From Savagea serpentis (GTDB lineage: Bacteria > Bacillota > Bacilli > Bacillales_A > Planococcaceae), in assembly GCF_015351395.1 (NCBI RefSeq), contig NZ_JADKPV010000008.1, positions 17,502 through 81,501 on the forward strand: a stretch of 64,000 nucleotides of DNA, read 5' to 3'. Position 1 is the first letter of the stretch. The number at the start of each line of letters is the position of its first letter. A model generated the notes under the pieces. That model had not been told where the DNA came from, did not search any database, and saw only the letters and a list, made by a program, of their open reading frames with translations. Made by a program: the position numbers and the translations under genes. Positions 34,351 through 44,114 of this stretch are shown here, piece by piece.

Positions 34351-35754
34351 TTAACGTAATACAGATAATGGATTGACGAGCGCTCCATTTTTTCGTACTT
34401 CAAAATGTAAATGAACACCTGTCGAGCGTCCAGTCGATCCCATCACACCAATTTTCGTTCCTTTTGAAACGACTTGTCCCAGTCGAACCTGAATCGATGA
34501 TAAATGGCCATACAATGTTTCATATCCGTTATTATGGGTAATCACAATATAATTACCGTATGTCGGATGTCCAGTTGCTGTTTTAACGGTTCCATTATCG
34601 GCTGCTAAAATTGAATGATTCGATGGACGTGCAATATCAATTCCTTCATGCATACGTCCCCAACGATAACCCATGCCGCTTGAAATGTAGCCACCTACTG
34701 CTGGCCAAGCGAAAGTTCCTGTTCCACGTGAAGGAATTTCTTTCGTTCCTACTTTCGTAATTTCTGGAACAGGTTCTGTTACGATTTCTTCGTTAGCGAT
34801 ACTCGTTCCTACACGTTCACCATTCGATTTACGTACACGATTAACATTCATTTGAACCCCATTTTTACCTTGTTGAGCTACTTTCTCTTCACCTTTTAAA
34901 ATTGTCGCATCATTCTCTTTCACTTTTTCAAAAGGAATGTCTACTTTTTCTTTCATTTCATACACTTGTTCTACTGTTACTTTCGGTGAATGACGTTGGA
35001 TAATAAGCTCTGTTCCTTGTGTTACTTCTTTCGATGGATTCATCGATTGTAAATGTGCCGCTGTTAAATCATGTTTTTCAGCGACTGCTTCCCATGTCGT
35101 CTCATCTTGAACGACATATGTTTGTTGAGCGACACCATTTTTTAATTGCTCATACAATTCTTCATCCGAAACGACACGCGTCGGAGTTGTCGTTGCTGGT
35201 TCTGTCACGATTTGATGTGAAAAATTTAAATTAACGAGTGTAAAGCTTTGCTCATTTAATTCAATCTCCTCACCTTGCTCAAGCTTTTTCAAATCTTCTT
35301 CTGATACATAATCCAATTTCATCTTATGTAAAACACGTTGTAATTGTGCTTCATCTTTTACGAACATTGCGCGGTAATCATCTAGCTTCACGACATGTGC
35401 TTGTGCCTCTACTGTGAAAGCATCACGTAAGTCTTCCGCTAATTCTTTATTGTTCGCTTTTCCTGTGAAAGTCATTTCTGGAACGATTTTCACATCATCT
35501 TTGATGACGTAGTGTAATTCTGAGTTTTTTTCACTCGCTTCGTTAATTAATTGCTCTTTCGTTTCTTCAATAAATTTTTCACCAGATACTTTTCCGATGT
35601 ATTGATCGTTAATATATATATGTTGAATGGATTGTAATTCTTCCTGTTCTGATGCTGCTGTTAAATTTGCAGTAATTGGTGCTGCTACGAGTAATGCAAC
35701 AACTAATGCACCATTGCGAATCGTTTTCTTCCAATTACGACGTTGTTCTTTCAT
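34351..35754 (-). CDS. Secreted LysM/G5/M23 peptidoglycan endopeptidase
   Basis: A 467-residue cell-wall enzyme. Order: a basic then hydrophobic signal segment (KTIRNGALVVALLVAAPITA), a YpeB-like or coiled region, a LysM-like domain near residues 215-255 (TYVVQDETTWEAVAEKH), a G5 domain (about 258-335), and a C-terminal M23 peptidase (355-465) with zinc ligands in HEGIDIA and HLHFE. M23 enzymes cut peptide cross-links. The ATG at 35754 follows GGAGGGT. A perfect WalR box lies about 80-95 bases upstream, tying it to the wal operon next door. It occupies the place between dnaB and walR where purA lies in B. subtilis. Confidence 0.92.
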   Translation of the reverse strand: MKEQRRNWKKTIRNGALVVALLVAAPITANLTAASEQEELQSIQHIYINDQYIGKVSGEKFIEETKEQLINEASEKNSELHYVIKDDVKIVPEMTFTGKANNKELAEDLRDAFTVEAQAHVVKLDDYRAMFVKDEAQLQRVLHKMKLDYVSEEDLKKLEQGEEIELNEQSFTLVNLNFSHQIVTEPATTTPTRVVSDEELYEQLKNGVAQQTYVVQDETTWEAVAEKHDLTAAHLQSMNPSKEVTQGTELIIQRHSPKVTVEQVYEMKEKVDIPFEKVKENDATILKGEEKVAQQGKNGVQMNVNRVRKSNGERVGTSIANEEIVTEPVPEITKVGTKEIPSRGTGTFAWPAVGGYISSGMGYRWGRMHEGIDIARPSNHSILAADNGTVKTATGHPTYGNYIVITHNNGYETLYGHLSSIQVRLGQVVSKGTKIGVMGSTGRSTGVHLHFEVRKNGALVNPLSVLR

Positions 35755-35831
35755 AGTTTGTATACCCTCCATCATTGTTCTTCAAATGACACCTTTATAA
35801 AAGTATCATATTTTTTTAACATTTCATCGTT

Positions 35832-35848
35832 TGTAAACGATTTGTAAT
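35832..35848. promoter_or_regulatory. WalR binding box
   Basis: TGTAAACGATTTGTAAT fits TGTWAH-N5-TGTWAH at every defined position. It lies upstream of the M23 peptidase gene, on the strand opposite to it. Confidence 0.7.
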
Positions 35849-35886
35849 GATAATGTAGTATTACTCCCTTAAATTCCCATAAAATT

Positions 35887-35923
35887 AAAAGCCTTTCGTC
35901 CTATTAATAGACGAAAGGCTTTT
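35887..35923. terminator. Terminator after dnaB
   Basis: AAAAGCCTTTCGTC pairs with GACGAAAGGCTTTT, a 14-pair stem. Confidence 0.85.
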
Positions 35924-37274
35924 AAAATTGACTCGGTGGAGGTTGTTGGCTCCAATCGACATTCAAAAACTTATTATATTCCTTCGCAAAAGCGAGCGTC
36001 ACCGTACCTGTAGGACCGTTACGCTGTTTTGCAATAATAATCTCAATTAAATTTTTATTCTCTGTTTCTTTATCGTAGTAATCTTCACGATATAAGAAGC
36101 TGACGATGTCTGCGTCTTGCTCAATACTCCCAGACTCCCGAAGGTCGGACATCATCGGGCGCTTATCTTGCCGTTGCTCGACGCCACGTGATAACTGTGA
36201 TAATGCGATGACTGGCACTTCTAATTCACGTGCTAACGCCTTTAAAGAACGTGAAATCTCCGAAACTTCTTGTTGTCTGTTTTCACCTGAACGACCGCTC
36301 CCCATAATGAGTTGCAAATAGTCGATGACTATCATTCCGAGGCCATGTTCTTGTTTTAACCGACGACATTTCGAACGAATTTCGTTGACGCGCACTCCAG
36401 GAGAATCGTCGATGAAAATTCCAGCATTTGATAGCGTCCCGATAGCGAGGGAAAGCTTTTTCCAATCTTCATCTTCTAAATCTCCTGTACGTAAAGCTTG
36501 TGCATCAATATTCCCTTCCGCACAAAGCATACGCATGACGAGTTGATCGGCTCCCATTTCCAAACTGAAAATCGCCACATTTTCTTCTGTTTTTGTCGCA
36601 ACGTTTTGAGCAACGTTGAGTGCAAAGGCTGTTTTCCCGACAGAAGGACGAGCTGCTACGATAATTAAATCATTGCGCTGAAATCCTGCTGTAATACGGT
36701 CTAAATCAGTAAATCCTGTCGGAATTCCTGTCACATCACCTTTTTGGTTATGCAATCGTTCAATATTTTCGAACGTGTCAACCAGAACGTCCGCAATCGG
36801 TTTAAAATCTCCTGCATTTTTCCGACTTGATACTTCCATCATTTTACGTTCTGCTTCTGCGAGCACTTCTTCTACTTCGTCTTCTCGTGTATACCCATCG
36901 TCGATAATCGTCGTCGCGACACGAATCAACTTGCGAAGCAATGATTTCTCTTCCACAATACGCGCGTAATAATCGATATTGGCCGCGGTAGGAACAGTAG
37001 AGGCGAGCTCTCCTAAATAACTGAGCCCGCCTACGTTTTCTAACTCATTCGCCGCTTTTAATTCTTCAGTTAAAGTAACGAGATCAATCGGTTCTCCACG
37101 ATCGTTTAACACTAACATCGTTTCGAATATTTTTTGATGGGCTACTTTGTAGAAGTCAACCGGCATAATGATTTCAGATGCTGTAATTAACGTTTCCGGC
37201 TCCAAAAAAATCGCACCGAGTATCGATTGTTCCGCTTCATTGTTATGGGGTGGAATACGATCTAATGGATCCAT
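35922..37274 (-). CDS. dnaB: Replicative DNA helicase
   Basis: A 450-residue hexameric RecA-fold helicase that unwinds the fork (called dnaC in B. subtilis). The N-terminal DnaB domain (DRIPPHNNEAEQSILGAIFLEPE) lies at residues 5-105, a helical linker follows, and the ATPase has Walker A ARPSVGKTAFALN near residue 210 and Walker B MIVIDYLQLI near 315. RESGSIEQDADIV near 385 carries the arginine finger region. Upstream rplI is 18 bases away, so it probably ends the yybS-gdpP-rplI-dnaB transcript. Confidence 0.97.
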   Translation of the reverse strand: MDPLDRIPPHNNEAEQSILGAIFLEPETLITASEIIMPVDFYKVAHQKIFETMLVLNDRGEPIDLVTLTEELKAANELENVGGLSYLGELASTVPTAANIDYYARIVEEKSLLRKLIRVATTIIDDGYTREDEVEEVLAEAERKMMEVSSRKNAGDFKPIADVLVDTFENIERLHNQKGDVTGIPTGFTDLDRITAGFQRNDLIIVAARPSVGKTAFALNVAQNVATKTEENVAIFSLEMGADQLVMRMLCAEGNIDAQALRTGDLEDEDWKKLSLAIGTLSNAGIFIDDSPGVRVNEIRSKCRRLKQEHGLGMIVIDYLQLIMGSGRSGENRQQEVSEISRSLKALARELEVPVIALSQLSRGVEQRQDKRPMMSDLRESGSIEQDADIVSFLYREDYYDKETENKNLIEIIIAKQRNGPTGTVTLAFAKEYNKFLNVDWSQQPPPSQF

Positions 37275-37292
37275 GAACCGTCACTCCTCTGT

Positions 37293-37739
37293 CTATTCTT
37301 CTGTAACATGCACTTTCATCGTCGCTGTTACTTCTGGATGTAATTTAATTGGCACATTCGTATAACCTAAAGCACGAATCGCATCAGGCAATTCCATTTT
37401 ACGACGGTCCACTTTAATATCTTTTTGTTTTTTCAATGCTTCTGCAATTTGTTTCGTCGTGATAGAACCGAATAAACGGCCACCTTCACCAGACTTCGCT
37501 TTCATTTCAACAGTCGTCTCATCCAGTACCGCTTTCAACTGTTGCGCTTCTTTTAATTCTTCTGCCGCGTCTTTTTGTGCACGCTTTTTTTGACCTTCTA
37601 GACGCGCTAAGTTTTGTGGTGTTGCTTCCACTGCCAAATTATTTTTTAATAAAAAGTTTTGTGCATATCCTGGTGACACCTCTTTCACTTCACCTTTTTT
37701 ACCTTTTCCTTTAACATCCTGTGTAAAAATTACTTTCAT
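37293..37739 (-). CDS. rplI: 50S ribosomal protein L9
   Basis: A 148-residue protein with the two-lobed L9 form: N-terminal RNA-binding lobe ([20 protein letters not shown], then [17 protein letters not shown]), a long connecting helix rich in Lys/Ala/Gln, and a C-terminal lobe ([19 protein letters not shown]). It overlaps the stop of gdpP by four bases. Confidence 0.98.
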   Translation of the reverse strand: MKVIFTQDVKGKGKKGEVKEVSPGYAQNFLLKNNLAVEATPQNLARLEGQKKRAQKDAAEELKEAQQLKAVLDETTVEMKAKSGEGGRLFGSITTKQIAEALKKQKDIKVDRRKMELPDAIRALGYTNVPIKLHPEVTATMKVHVTEE

Positions 37740-39712
37740 GATTCATTTCCTCCTTCGTCAGTTTCCATTAATGCTTCTCGTAATAAACGCTCTGCTTCTT
37801 CGACAGAGTCCACTGCTAATTGGCAAGCGGCATTCGTTAAATGGCCGCCTCCTCCGAGCTTCTCCATTACGACTTGAACGTTTACATCTCCGAGAGATCG
37901 TGCACTAATTCCTATTTTACCATCTTCTCGCGCTGCGATCACAAACGATGCTACGACACCTAGCATGGACAGTAAAATGTCTGCAGTTTGAGCAATGAGC
38001 ACCGGTCCATAAATGACATCAGGCTCTCCTGCTACAATCGCAACGCCTTCTTCTGTCACTTGTACTTTCTCAATTAGTTTAGCACGTTTCACATACGTAT
38101 CGATGTCTTCTTTTAATAATCGTTGAACGAGAATCGTGTCAGCACCGTTCATTCGCAAATAAGAAGCTGCTTCAAACGTTCTCGAACCGGTCCGCAATGT
38201 AAAGCTTTTCGTATCGACGACAATACCCGCCAGCATCGCAGTCGCTTCTAACATCGTCAGTCGCTCATGCTTCGGTTGATATTCAATTAATTCTGTCACA
38301 AGTTCAGCTGTTGACGATGCATAAGGTTCCATGTAGACAAGCATCGCATCATCAATGAAATCTTCGCCGCGACGGTGATGATCAATGAGTACAATTTTAT
38401 CTGCTTTTTGAAGCACTCGTTCATCAATGACTAAACTCGGTTTGTGCGTATCGACAATCGTCAGTAAAGAACGCTCTGTCATCATGGATAATGCCGTATC
38501 AGGATCGATAAAATGAGCATACAACTCTTCATCCTTTTCTATCTCTTTCATAAGACGGAGCACACTTGCATCTAATTGATTAAAATCGATGACGACGTAT
38601 CCTTTAATATTATTCATACGTGCCATTTTACGAACACCGATTGCAGCTCCGATCGCGTCCATATCCGGCATTTTATGACCCATGACGAATACTTGATCAC
38701 TTCCTTGAATTAAATCGCGTAACGCATGCGAGATAACTCTAGCACGCACTCGGGTACGTTTTTCGACTGGATTCGTTTTCCCGCCGAAAAACTTTAGCTT
38801 TCCATCTGTATTTTTGATAGCCACTTGGTCTCCGCCGCGTCCAAGGACGAGGTCTAAACTCGATTGAGCTAATTCTCCTAACTCTATTAAAGTAGACTCT
38901 CCCGTACCAATTCCAATACTGAGCGTCAATCCTGCAGATTCTTCTTTTGTCTTCTCTCGAATATCATCTAAAATCGTAAATTTCGATTCTTCTAATTCTG
39001 TTAAAATTCGCTCATTTAAAACTAAAAAGAAACGATCTGAAGCAATGCGTTTCATGAAAATATGATGTTGTTGTGCCCATTCGTTTAACAATGATGTGAC
39101 ATGGGAATTCATCTGACTTTTCGTTTGATCATCCATACGTTGGGCTAGCTCTTCATAGTTATCAATCAATAAAATGCCAAGAACTGTTTGCTCTGCTTCG
39201 TAACGCGATTCCACTTCTCGACATTGCGTCACATCAAAAATATAAAATAAACGATCTTCTTGCCTATATTCGATATCGAAGTAACGCTCACCAATTAATA
39301 TTTGACGCGCTTCGACCTGTTCTTTTTGAATGATATTCCATAAAGGTTTCACTTCTTGTTCTAACGATTTGCCAATTAAAGATTCCATCTCGAATATTTG
39401 GCTGGCATAACTATTCGCCCACTCGACATCATTTTGTTCATCTAATAAAACAATTCCAATTGGCATTTGCAATAAAGCTTCTTCTCCGACTCGTTTCATT
39501 CGATAAGAAATCGATTGAATCTTCTCTTCCGTCTCTAAATAATCTTGCTCCTCTACTCGCCAAATTACACCTATCAACACGACGAATAAGACAGTGTAAA
39601 TAAATCCAATCCAAAAATGGAAAGTAAATAGCGCAATCGCTGCAATGACCCCTAATAAAGTCAGTGCTGCGAGCGGATAGCGGATCAATCGTTTTCGAAA
39701 TTGCGAGTTCAT
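37736..39712 (-). CDS. gdpP: Cyclic-di-AMP phosphodiesterase GdpP
   Basis: A 658-residue membrane enzyme that degrades c-di-AMP to pApA, setting turgor and wall stress responses. Order: two N-terminal transmembrane helices (residues 10-50), a PAS domain (about 80-170), a degenerate GGDEF (175-300, [18 protein letters not shown]), and DHH/DHHA1 (about 335-650) with [29 protein letters not shown] and [12 protein letters not shown]. All catalytic motifs look intact. It follows yybS by 14 bases and overlaps rplI. Confidence 0.96.
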   Translation of the reverse strand: MNSQFRKRLIRYPLAALTLLGVIAAIALFTFHFWIGFIYTVLFVVLIGVIWRVEEQDYLETEEKIQSISYRMKRVGEEALLQMPIGIVLLDEQNDVEWANSYASQIFEMESLIGKSLEQEVKPLWNIIQKEQVEARQILIGERYFDIEYRQEDRLFYIFDVTQCREVESRYEAEQTVLGILLIDNYEELAQRMDDQTKSQMNSHVTSLLNEWAQQHHIFMKRIASDRFFLVLNERILTELEESKFTILDDIREKTKEESAGLTLSIGIGTGESTLIELGELAQSSLDLVLGRGGDQVAIKNTDGKLKFFGGKTNPVEKRTRVRARVISHALRDLIQGSDQVFVMGHKMPDMDAIGAAIGVRKMARMNNIKGYVVIDFNQLDASVLRLMKEIEKDEELYAHFIDPDTALSMMTERSLLTIVDTHKPSLVIDERVLQKADKIVLIDHHRRGEDFIDDAMLVYMEPYASSTAELVTELIEYQPKHERLTMLEATAMLAGIVVDTKSFTLRTGSRTFEAASYLRMNGADTILVQRLLKEDIDTYVKRAKLIEKVQVTEEGVAIVAGEPDVIYGPVLIAQTADILLSMLGVVASFVIAAREDGKIGISARSLGDVNVQVVMEKLGGGGHLTNAACQLAVDSVEEAERLLREALMETDEGGNES

Positions 39713-39726
39713 AGTATCATCTCCTC

Positions 39727-40656
39727 TTATTTTCCGATTTTGCGATCAACCCAACCTCTCAATTGAATTCCTGTGTCTAATATTCCAATAATCACCGTAA
39801 TAGAATTGAAAAATACAGCAACTATTCCGGATAAAACAATTAAAATCATCGGCAATTGTACTTTTTTTAATGCATAAACAATAAATGAAATCCCTTGTAA
39901 TAAAAATAAAATGCGGAAAATGTTCATCGCATTTAAAATCATCAAATGAGATGTAGAACCGAGATCTGACGATTGTAAAAAAGACGTCAATAATAATATT
40001 CCATACAATACGACGGTAATCATCGGTAACTTCATGGATGTAAATGGCTGAAAACGCGGAAATGTGAATCCGACGACAGCTCTTTTACCGAAGAAATATG
40101 CAATAGTTAAAGAAATAAATGCCACAATCACAATTCCGACAATTGCATATGTCGGCAAGCTGAAATTGTACATTAAAAAGACTGATTGAATCGCTTGCTC
40201 CATCGCTCCAGTTTCATCTAACGGAGTAAATAATTGAATGACCCGACGCTCCTGAGTATGTAAAAAAGCTTGAATCCATTCGATGGCATTTACATTTAAA
40301 ATAAGCACAGATAATACGTACTGCACAACGAGAGCAACTAATAATGTAATCGATGCTGCATTCCATACAGCAAGCTTCGATTTTTTATACAAAGTAGTTT
40401 CACCAATCATATATCCCATTGCCATAAATGCAATAGACGTCATCCCTAATTGAAGCGGGGCGATCACTATGGTAAGTAGAGATAATATGAATAAATAAAT
40501 CACTCCATCTCTTCTCTTACTACTCATACGTATAAGCATAAGAGGGAAAGGAATGAATAGAAGTGCAAGCATTCCATATAAAGGGACGTAACTGACAATG
40601 CCGACAAGCAACAATGTTAAAATGGAATACACTGACTTCTGAATCGTAAATGACAT
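39727..40656 (-). CDS. yybS: YybS family (DUF2232) membrane protein
   Basis: A 309-residue protein with about eight hydrophobic segments, conserved upstream of gdpP across Bacillales. Its fold is related to vitamin-transporter-like membrane proteins, and no function is established. It precedes gdpP by 14 bases, so a shared transcript with gdpP-rplI-dnaB is likely. Confidence 0.85.
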   Translation of the reverse strand: MSFTIQKSVYSILTLLLVGIVSYVPLYGMLALLFIPFPLMLIRMSSKRRDGVIYLFILSLLTIVIAPLQLGMTSIAFMAMGYMIGETTLYKKSKLAVWNAASITLLVALVVQYVLSVLILNVNAIEWIQAFLHTQERRVIQLFTPLDETGAMEQAIQSVFLMYNFSLPTYAIVGIVIVAFISLTIAYFFGKRAVVGFTFPRFQPFTSMKLPMITVVLYGILLLTSFLQSSDLGSTSHLMILNAMNIFRILFLLQGISFIVYALKKVQLPMILIVLSGIVAVFFNSITVIIGILDTGIQLRGWVDRKIGK

Positions 40657-40759
40657 AACGACACTCCTTCAATCCAAACTTTCAAAAAATACCTTCTCCA
40701 ATTGTATCACGTTTCACATTTTGTAATCAAAAGGTTTCGCTAGCTTCTCACAATATACA

Positions 40760-40796
40760 AAAAAGAGCTTTCCGCATAGGGAAAGCTCTTTTATTT
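40760..40796 (-). terminator. Terminator of the rpsF-ssb-rpsR operon
   Basis: AAAAGAGCTTTCC pairs with GGAAAGCTCTTTT; on the minus strand a T run follows. Confidence 0.9.
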
Positions 40797-40805
40797 AAAT
40801 ACTTA

Positions 40806-41042
40806 TTAACGCTCTTCAGAAACGAATGGAAGTAAAGCCATAATACGTGCACGTTTAATTGCTGTAGTCAATTTACGTTGGTATTTAGCGCTTGTTCCAG
40901 TTACGCGACGTGGTAAAATTTTACCGCGTTCTGAGATGAACTTTTTAAGTAAGTCTGTGTCTTTATAGTCGATGTGTGTGATGTTATTTGAAGTGAAATA
41001 ACATACTTTACGACGACGACGACCTCCGCGACGTGGTGCCAT
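40806..41042 (-). CDS. rpsR: 30S ribosomal protein S18
   Basis: A 78-residue protein with the Arg-rich N-terminus and [30 protein letters not shown], then [32 protein letters not shown]. It pairs with S6 on the platform of the 30S subunit. It is the last gene of rpsF-ssb-rpsR. Confidence 0.98.
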   Translation of the reverse strand: MAPRRGGRRRRKVCYFTSNNITHIDYKDTDLLKKFISERGKILPRRVTGTSAKYQRKLTTAIKRARIMALLPFVSEER

Positions 41043-41082
41043 GCAAAACTCCTCCTTCCTTCACTCCATATCAAACATTGAA

Positions 41083-41640
41083 CTAGAATGGTAAATCGTC
41101 GTCAGTAACTTCGATTGGACCATCGTTCGATGCGAATGGATTATCATTTGTATTCGTATAATTTTGTTCGTTCGGTTGTTGGAAAGATGGCTGTTGATTC
41201 TGATTAAAGTTGCTTTGCTGATGTTGGTTACCATAATTTTGGTTACCACCGAAGTTATTCGGAGCTCCTCCACCATAGTTCGGTGCTTGACCGCCAGATT
41301 CCGGACGATTTTGCGTCGCGCTACGTGGTTCTAAAAACTGAACACTATCTGCTACAACTTCCGTCATAAAGACGCGTTGACCATCTTTTCCGTCAAAATT
41401 ACTCGTTTGAATGCGCCCATCTACTCCAGCCAAGCTGCCTTTTCTCAAAAAGTTTGCGATATTTTCAGCTTGTTTGCGCCATGCGACACAATTGATAAAG
41501 TCTGCTTCACGCTCACCTTGTTGATTTGTAAATGTGCGATTCACCGCTAATGTAAAACGGACTACCGCAATCCCTGATTGGGTATATTTCAATTCAGGAT
41601 CCTTTGTCAAACGACCGACAAGTACAACACGGTTGATCAT
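41083..41640 (-). CDS. ssb: Single-stranded DNA-binding protein
   Basis: A 185-residue SSB. The OB fold fills residues 1-110 ([20 protein letters not shown]). A Gln/Asn/Gly-rich disordered linker follows, ending in the acidic tip EVTDDDLPF that recruits replication and repair proteins. Its place between rpsF and rpsR is conserved. Confidence 0.98.
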   Translation of the reverse strand: MINRVVLVGRLTKDPELKYTQSGIAVVRFTLAVNRTFTNQQGEREADFINCVAWRKQAENIANFLRKGSLAGVDGRIQTSNFDGKDGQRVFMTEVVADSVQFLEPRSATQNRPESGGQAPNYGGGAPNNFGGNQNYGNQHQQSNFNQNQQPSFQQPNEQNYTNTNDNPFASNDGPIEVTDDDLPF

Positions 41641-41682
41641 ATCAGATTACAGCCCCTTTCATTTTATTGAAAACTTGCAAAA

Positions 41683-41973
41683 TTAAGCGTCGATACGTAC
41701 TGCCATGTGGCGGATGATATTTTCGTTAATGTTTGCAAGACGTGTGAATTCTTCAATAGCAGCACCGTCAGCGTTAGCTGTCACGAGCTGGTAGTAACCT
41801 TCACGTAAGTCATCGATTTCGTAAGCTAAGCGGCGTTTGCCCCATTCTTTCGACTCGATGATTTCAGCACCTTCACCAGTTAAAACAGCATCAAAACGCT
41901 CGATTAAAGCTTTACGTGCTTCATCTTCAACTGTTGGGCGAATAATGTACATAATTTCGTACTTTTTCATCAT
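41683..41973 (-). CDS. rpsF: 30S ribosomal protein S6
   Basis: A 96-residue protein: [45 protein letters not shown] and a C-terminal [21 protein letters not shown] precedes two consecutive ATG codons, either of which could be used; the first is given. It heads the rpsF-ssb-rpsR operon. Confidence 0.97.
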   Translation of the reverse strand: MMKKYEIMYIIRPTVEDEARKALIERFDAVLTGEGAEIIESKEWGKRRLAYEIDDLREGYYQLVTANADGAAIEEFTRLANINENIIRHMAVRIDA

Positions 41974-41996
41974 TTGTCACCTCCTCATGGACTTTG

Positions 41997-42040
41997 GTCT
42001 ACAATAGATGTAGACAAGGAGTAAGTATATGTATACTCAC
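41997..42040 (-). promoter_or_regulatory. Structured rpsF leader, possible S6:S18 autoregulatory element
   Basis: Two hairpins lie in the rpsF leader: GTCTACA/TGTAGAC (41997-42003 with 42009-42015) and GTAAGTATA/TATACTCAC (42021-42029 with 42032-42040, one G-T). Neither has a T run. S6:S18-binding leaders are known before rpsF in many bacteria; whether the specific bulge of that motif is present I cannot confirm. Confidence 0.4.
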
Positions 42041-42048
42041 ATCAATTT

Positions 42049-42077
42049 ACTATACCATGATTTTATTCATGTGACAA
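42049..42077 (-). promoter_or_regulatory. Sigma-A promoter of the rpsF operon
   Basis: Read on the minus strand: TTGTCA (42077-42072), 17-base spacer, TATAGT (42054-42049). The transcript would carry a leader of about 70 bases. Confidence 0.75.
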
Positions 42078-42112
42078 TTGATTTCATTATTTATTTTTAA
42101 GGAGGAGTTTAT

Positions 42113-42676
42113 GTGCGACAACCGGACGCCGTCATTGAACTCAATTTATCTCAAGTAGCAAAGCAAAGCTTATGGATTACGCTCAGTTCGTTAATTTTAC
42201 TAACCATCTGTGATTATCTTTTGTATAGTACTTGGATTTTCTCTGTTTCTTGGTCAGCGTTTTTTCTGACGATACTCGGATATATTGTACTCATTGTTTT
42301 ACATGAATTTTTTCATTTACTAGGATTTCGACTATTCGGGGGTGTCCCTTGGAAAAAGATGCAGTTCGGTTTAAATCTAGAACTCGGAGTCGCTTACGCT
42401 ACAATGGATCAACGTCTCACAAACCGAGCAATGCGCGCTTCACTGCTACTCCCATTTTGGATGACCGGTATCATCCCCGCTCTCCTCGGGCTTTATTGGC
42501 AAAACGGGGTATTGTATGTATTAGCTGCTTTATTAATTGGAGGAGCAGCAGGGGATTTTGCAATGTATGTAAAACTGCGAAAATATCCACCAAACGCCCT
42601 TATTGAAGACGACTCAAAAGAGCCTAAATTGTATGTTTATCAACAGTTTGCTGTGGACGATGTGGATGAATCATGA
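42113..42676 (+). CDS. DUF3267 zinc-metalloprotease-like membrane protein
   Basis: A 187-residue protein with about four hydrophobic segments and an HEFFH motif (LHEFFHLLGF near residue 64) like the HExxH of membrane metalloproteases. DUF3267 members are common in Bacillales and have no settled function. The GTG start at 42113 follows AAGGAGGAG; the overlapping ATG at 42111 opens a frame of only 15 codons. It is the only plus-strand gene in a long minus-strand block. Confidence 0.85.
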   Translation: MRQPDAVIELNLSQVAKQSLWITLSSLILLTICDYLLYSTWIFSVSWSAFFLTILGYIVLIVLHEFFHLLGFRLFGGVPWKKMQFGLNLELGVAYATMDQRLTNRAMRASLLLPFWMTGIIPALLGLYWQNGVLYVLAALLIGGAAGDFAMYVKLRKYPPNALIEDDSKEPKLYVYQQFAVDDVDES

Positions 42677-42717
42677 AAAAAAGCCGATAACTTTAGTATT
42701 TTTCTAAAGTTATCGAC
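42674..42717 (-). terminator. Terminator after ychF
   Basis: GATAACTTTAG pairs with CTAAAGTTATC; on the minus strand GGCTTTTTT follows. Confidence 0.75.
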
Positions 42718-42738
42718 ATGTTATGCACATTATGTGGA

Positions 42739-43839
42739 TTATACGTTGAAGCGGAACAGCATAACGTCGCCGTCTTTCACTTCATATTCTTTTCCTTCGA
42801 GGCGAACTTTTCCTGCTTCTTTCGCTGCAGTCATCGAGCCCGCTTCTAATAAATCATCGTAAGCAACCGTTTCTGCACGGATGAACCCTTTTTCAAAGTC
42901 CGTATGAATAATTCCAGCACATTGTGGTGCTTTCATTCCTTTACGGAATGTCCACGCACGCACTTCTTGTACACCCGCTGTAAAGTAAGTCGCTAGCCCG
43001 AGAAGGTCATACGTCGCACGAATTAATTGATCCAATCCTGATTCTTCAATGCCGAGCTCTTCTAAAAACATCTCTTTCTCGTCATCTTCTAATTCAGCCA
43101 TCTCTTCTTCAATTTTCGCACAGACGACAATGACTTCTGCGCCGTCTTCTTTTGCAAAATCACGTACTTTTTGGACGTATTCGTTATTTGAAACGTCAGC
43201 AATTTCATCTTCCGAAACGTTCGCTACGTAAAGCATCGGTTTGATCGTTAATAAGTGCATGCCACGAATTAATTCAAATTCTTCTTTTGAAAGTTCAACC
43301 GAACGTGCTGGATTTCCTTCTTCAAATGCTTCTTTTAATTTCGTTAATGGAATTTCTTCTGCCATTGCGTCTTTATCTTTTTGTTTTGCCATTTTCGTCA
43401 CACGTTCTAGGCGTTTCGATACGCTTTCTAGGTCCGCTAAAATGAGTTCTAAGTTAATCACTTCAATATCTGATAAAGGATCTACTTTACCTGATACATG
43501 TGTAATGTTTTCATCTGCGAAACAACGAACAACTTGACAAATTGCATCTACTTCACGAATATGTGAGAGAAATTTATTACCTAATCCTTCTCCTTTACTC
43601 GCTCCTTCCACAATCCCCGCAATGTCTGTAAACTCAAATGCAGTCGGCACTGTCTTTTTTGGATCTACTAACTCTGTTAATTTATTTAAACGTTCGTCTG
43701 GCACTTCAACGATTCCAACGTTCGGGTCAATTGTACAGAACGGGTAGTTCGCTGCTTCAGCTCCAGCTTTTGTAATCGCATTAAATAAAGTTGATTTTCC
43801 AACGTTTGGAAGACCAACGATTCCAGCTGTTAAAGCCAT
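42739..43839 (-). CDS. ychF: YchF (OLA1-type) GTPase/ATPase
   Basis: A 366-residue Obg-family P-loop protein that prefers ATP and binds ribosomes. ALTAGIVGLPNVGKSTLFNAI opens the G domain; NYPFCTIDPNVG and DIAGIVEGASKGEGLGNKFL are the switch regions, a coiled-coil insertion spans about residues 130-190, and the C-terminal TGS domain ends the protein. The ATG at 43839 gives the family start; the frame extends four codons more. Confidence 0.97.
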   Translation of the reverse strand: MALTAGIVGLPNVGKSTLFNAITKAGAEAANYPFCTIDPNVGIVEVPDERLNKLTELVDPKKTVPTAFEFTDIAGIVEGASKGEGLGNKFLSHIREVDAICQVVRCFADENITHVSGKVDPLSDIEVINLELILADLESVSKRLERVTKMAKQKDKDAMAEEIPLTKLKEAFEEGNPARSVELSKEEFELIRGMHLLTIKPMLYVANVSEDEIADVSNNEYVQKVRDFAKEDGAEVIVVCAKIEEEMAELEDDEKEMFLEELGIEESGLDQLIRATYDLLGLATYFTAGVQEVRAWTFRKGMKAPQCAGIIHTDFEKGFIRAETVAYDDLLEAGSMTAAKEAGKVRLEGKEYEVKDGDVMLFRFNV

Positions 43840-43919
43840 GCTATTCCACAACCTTTCTTCTTTTTCCGGTTCTTTTTCAACTCTTCTATTATATGGATAA
43901 ACCCTACTCTTGTCTATCT

Positions 43920-44114
43920 TTACTCCGCTTGGCGAAGTACTTTCTTCATTTTTTTCTGAAATTCATTTCGTGGGAGCATGACGCTATGATCGCACCCTTG
44001 ACACTTTATTCGAATATCGGCTCCCATTCGAATAATTTTCCATTCATTCGTACCACAAGGATGCGGTTTTTTCATCGCTACTACATCATTCAATTCAAAT
44101 GTCTTTTCACTCAT
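43920..44114 (-). CDS. yyzM: DUF951 protein (YyzM)
   Basis: A 64-residue protein with the DUF951 core VVAMKKPHPCGTNEWKIIRMGADIRIKCQGC, four-cysteine-type zinc-ribbon positions (PCG and CQGC). It is conserved next to ychF and mscS in Bacillales and Staphylococcus. Function unknown, perhaps nucleic-acid binding. It overlaps the end of the mechanosensitive channel gene by eight bases. Confidence 0.93.
   Translation of the reverse strand: MSEKTFELNDVVAMKKPHPCGTNEWKIIRMGADIRIKCQGCDHSVMLPRNEFQKKMKKVLRQAE

Noticed and set aside
42111..42158. 15-codon ATG frame overlapping the DUF3267 start
   Set aside because: It stops quickly; the GTG two bases later uses the same ribosome-binding site and opens the family protein.
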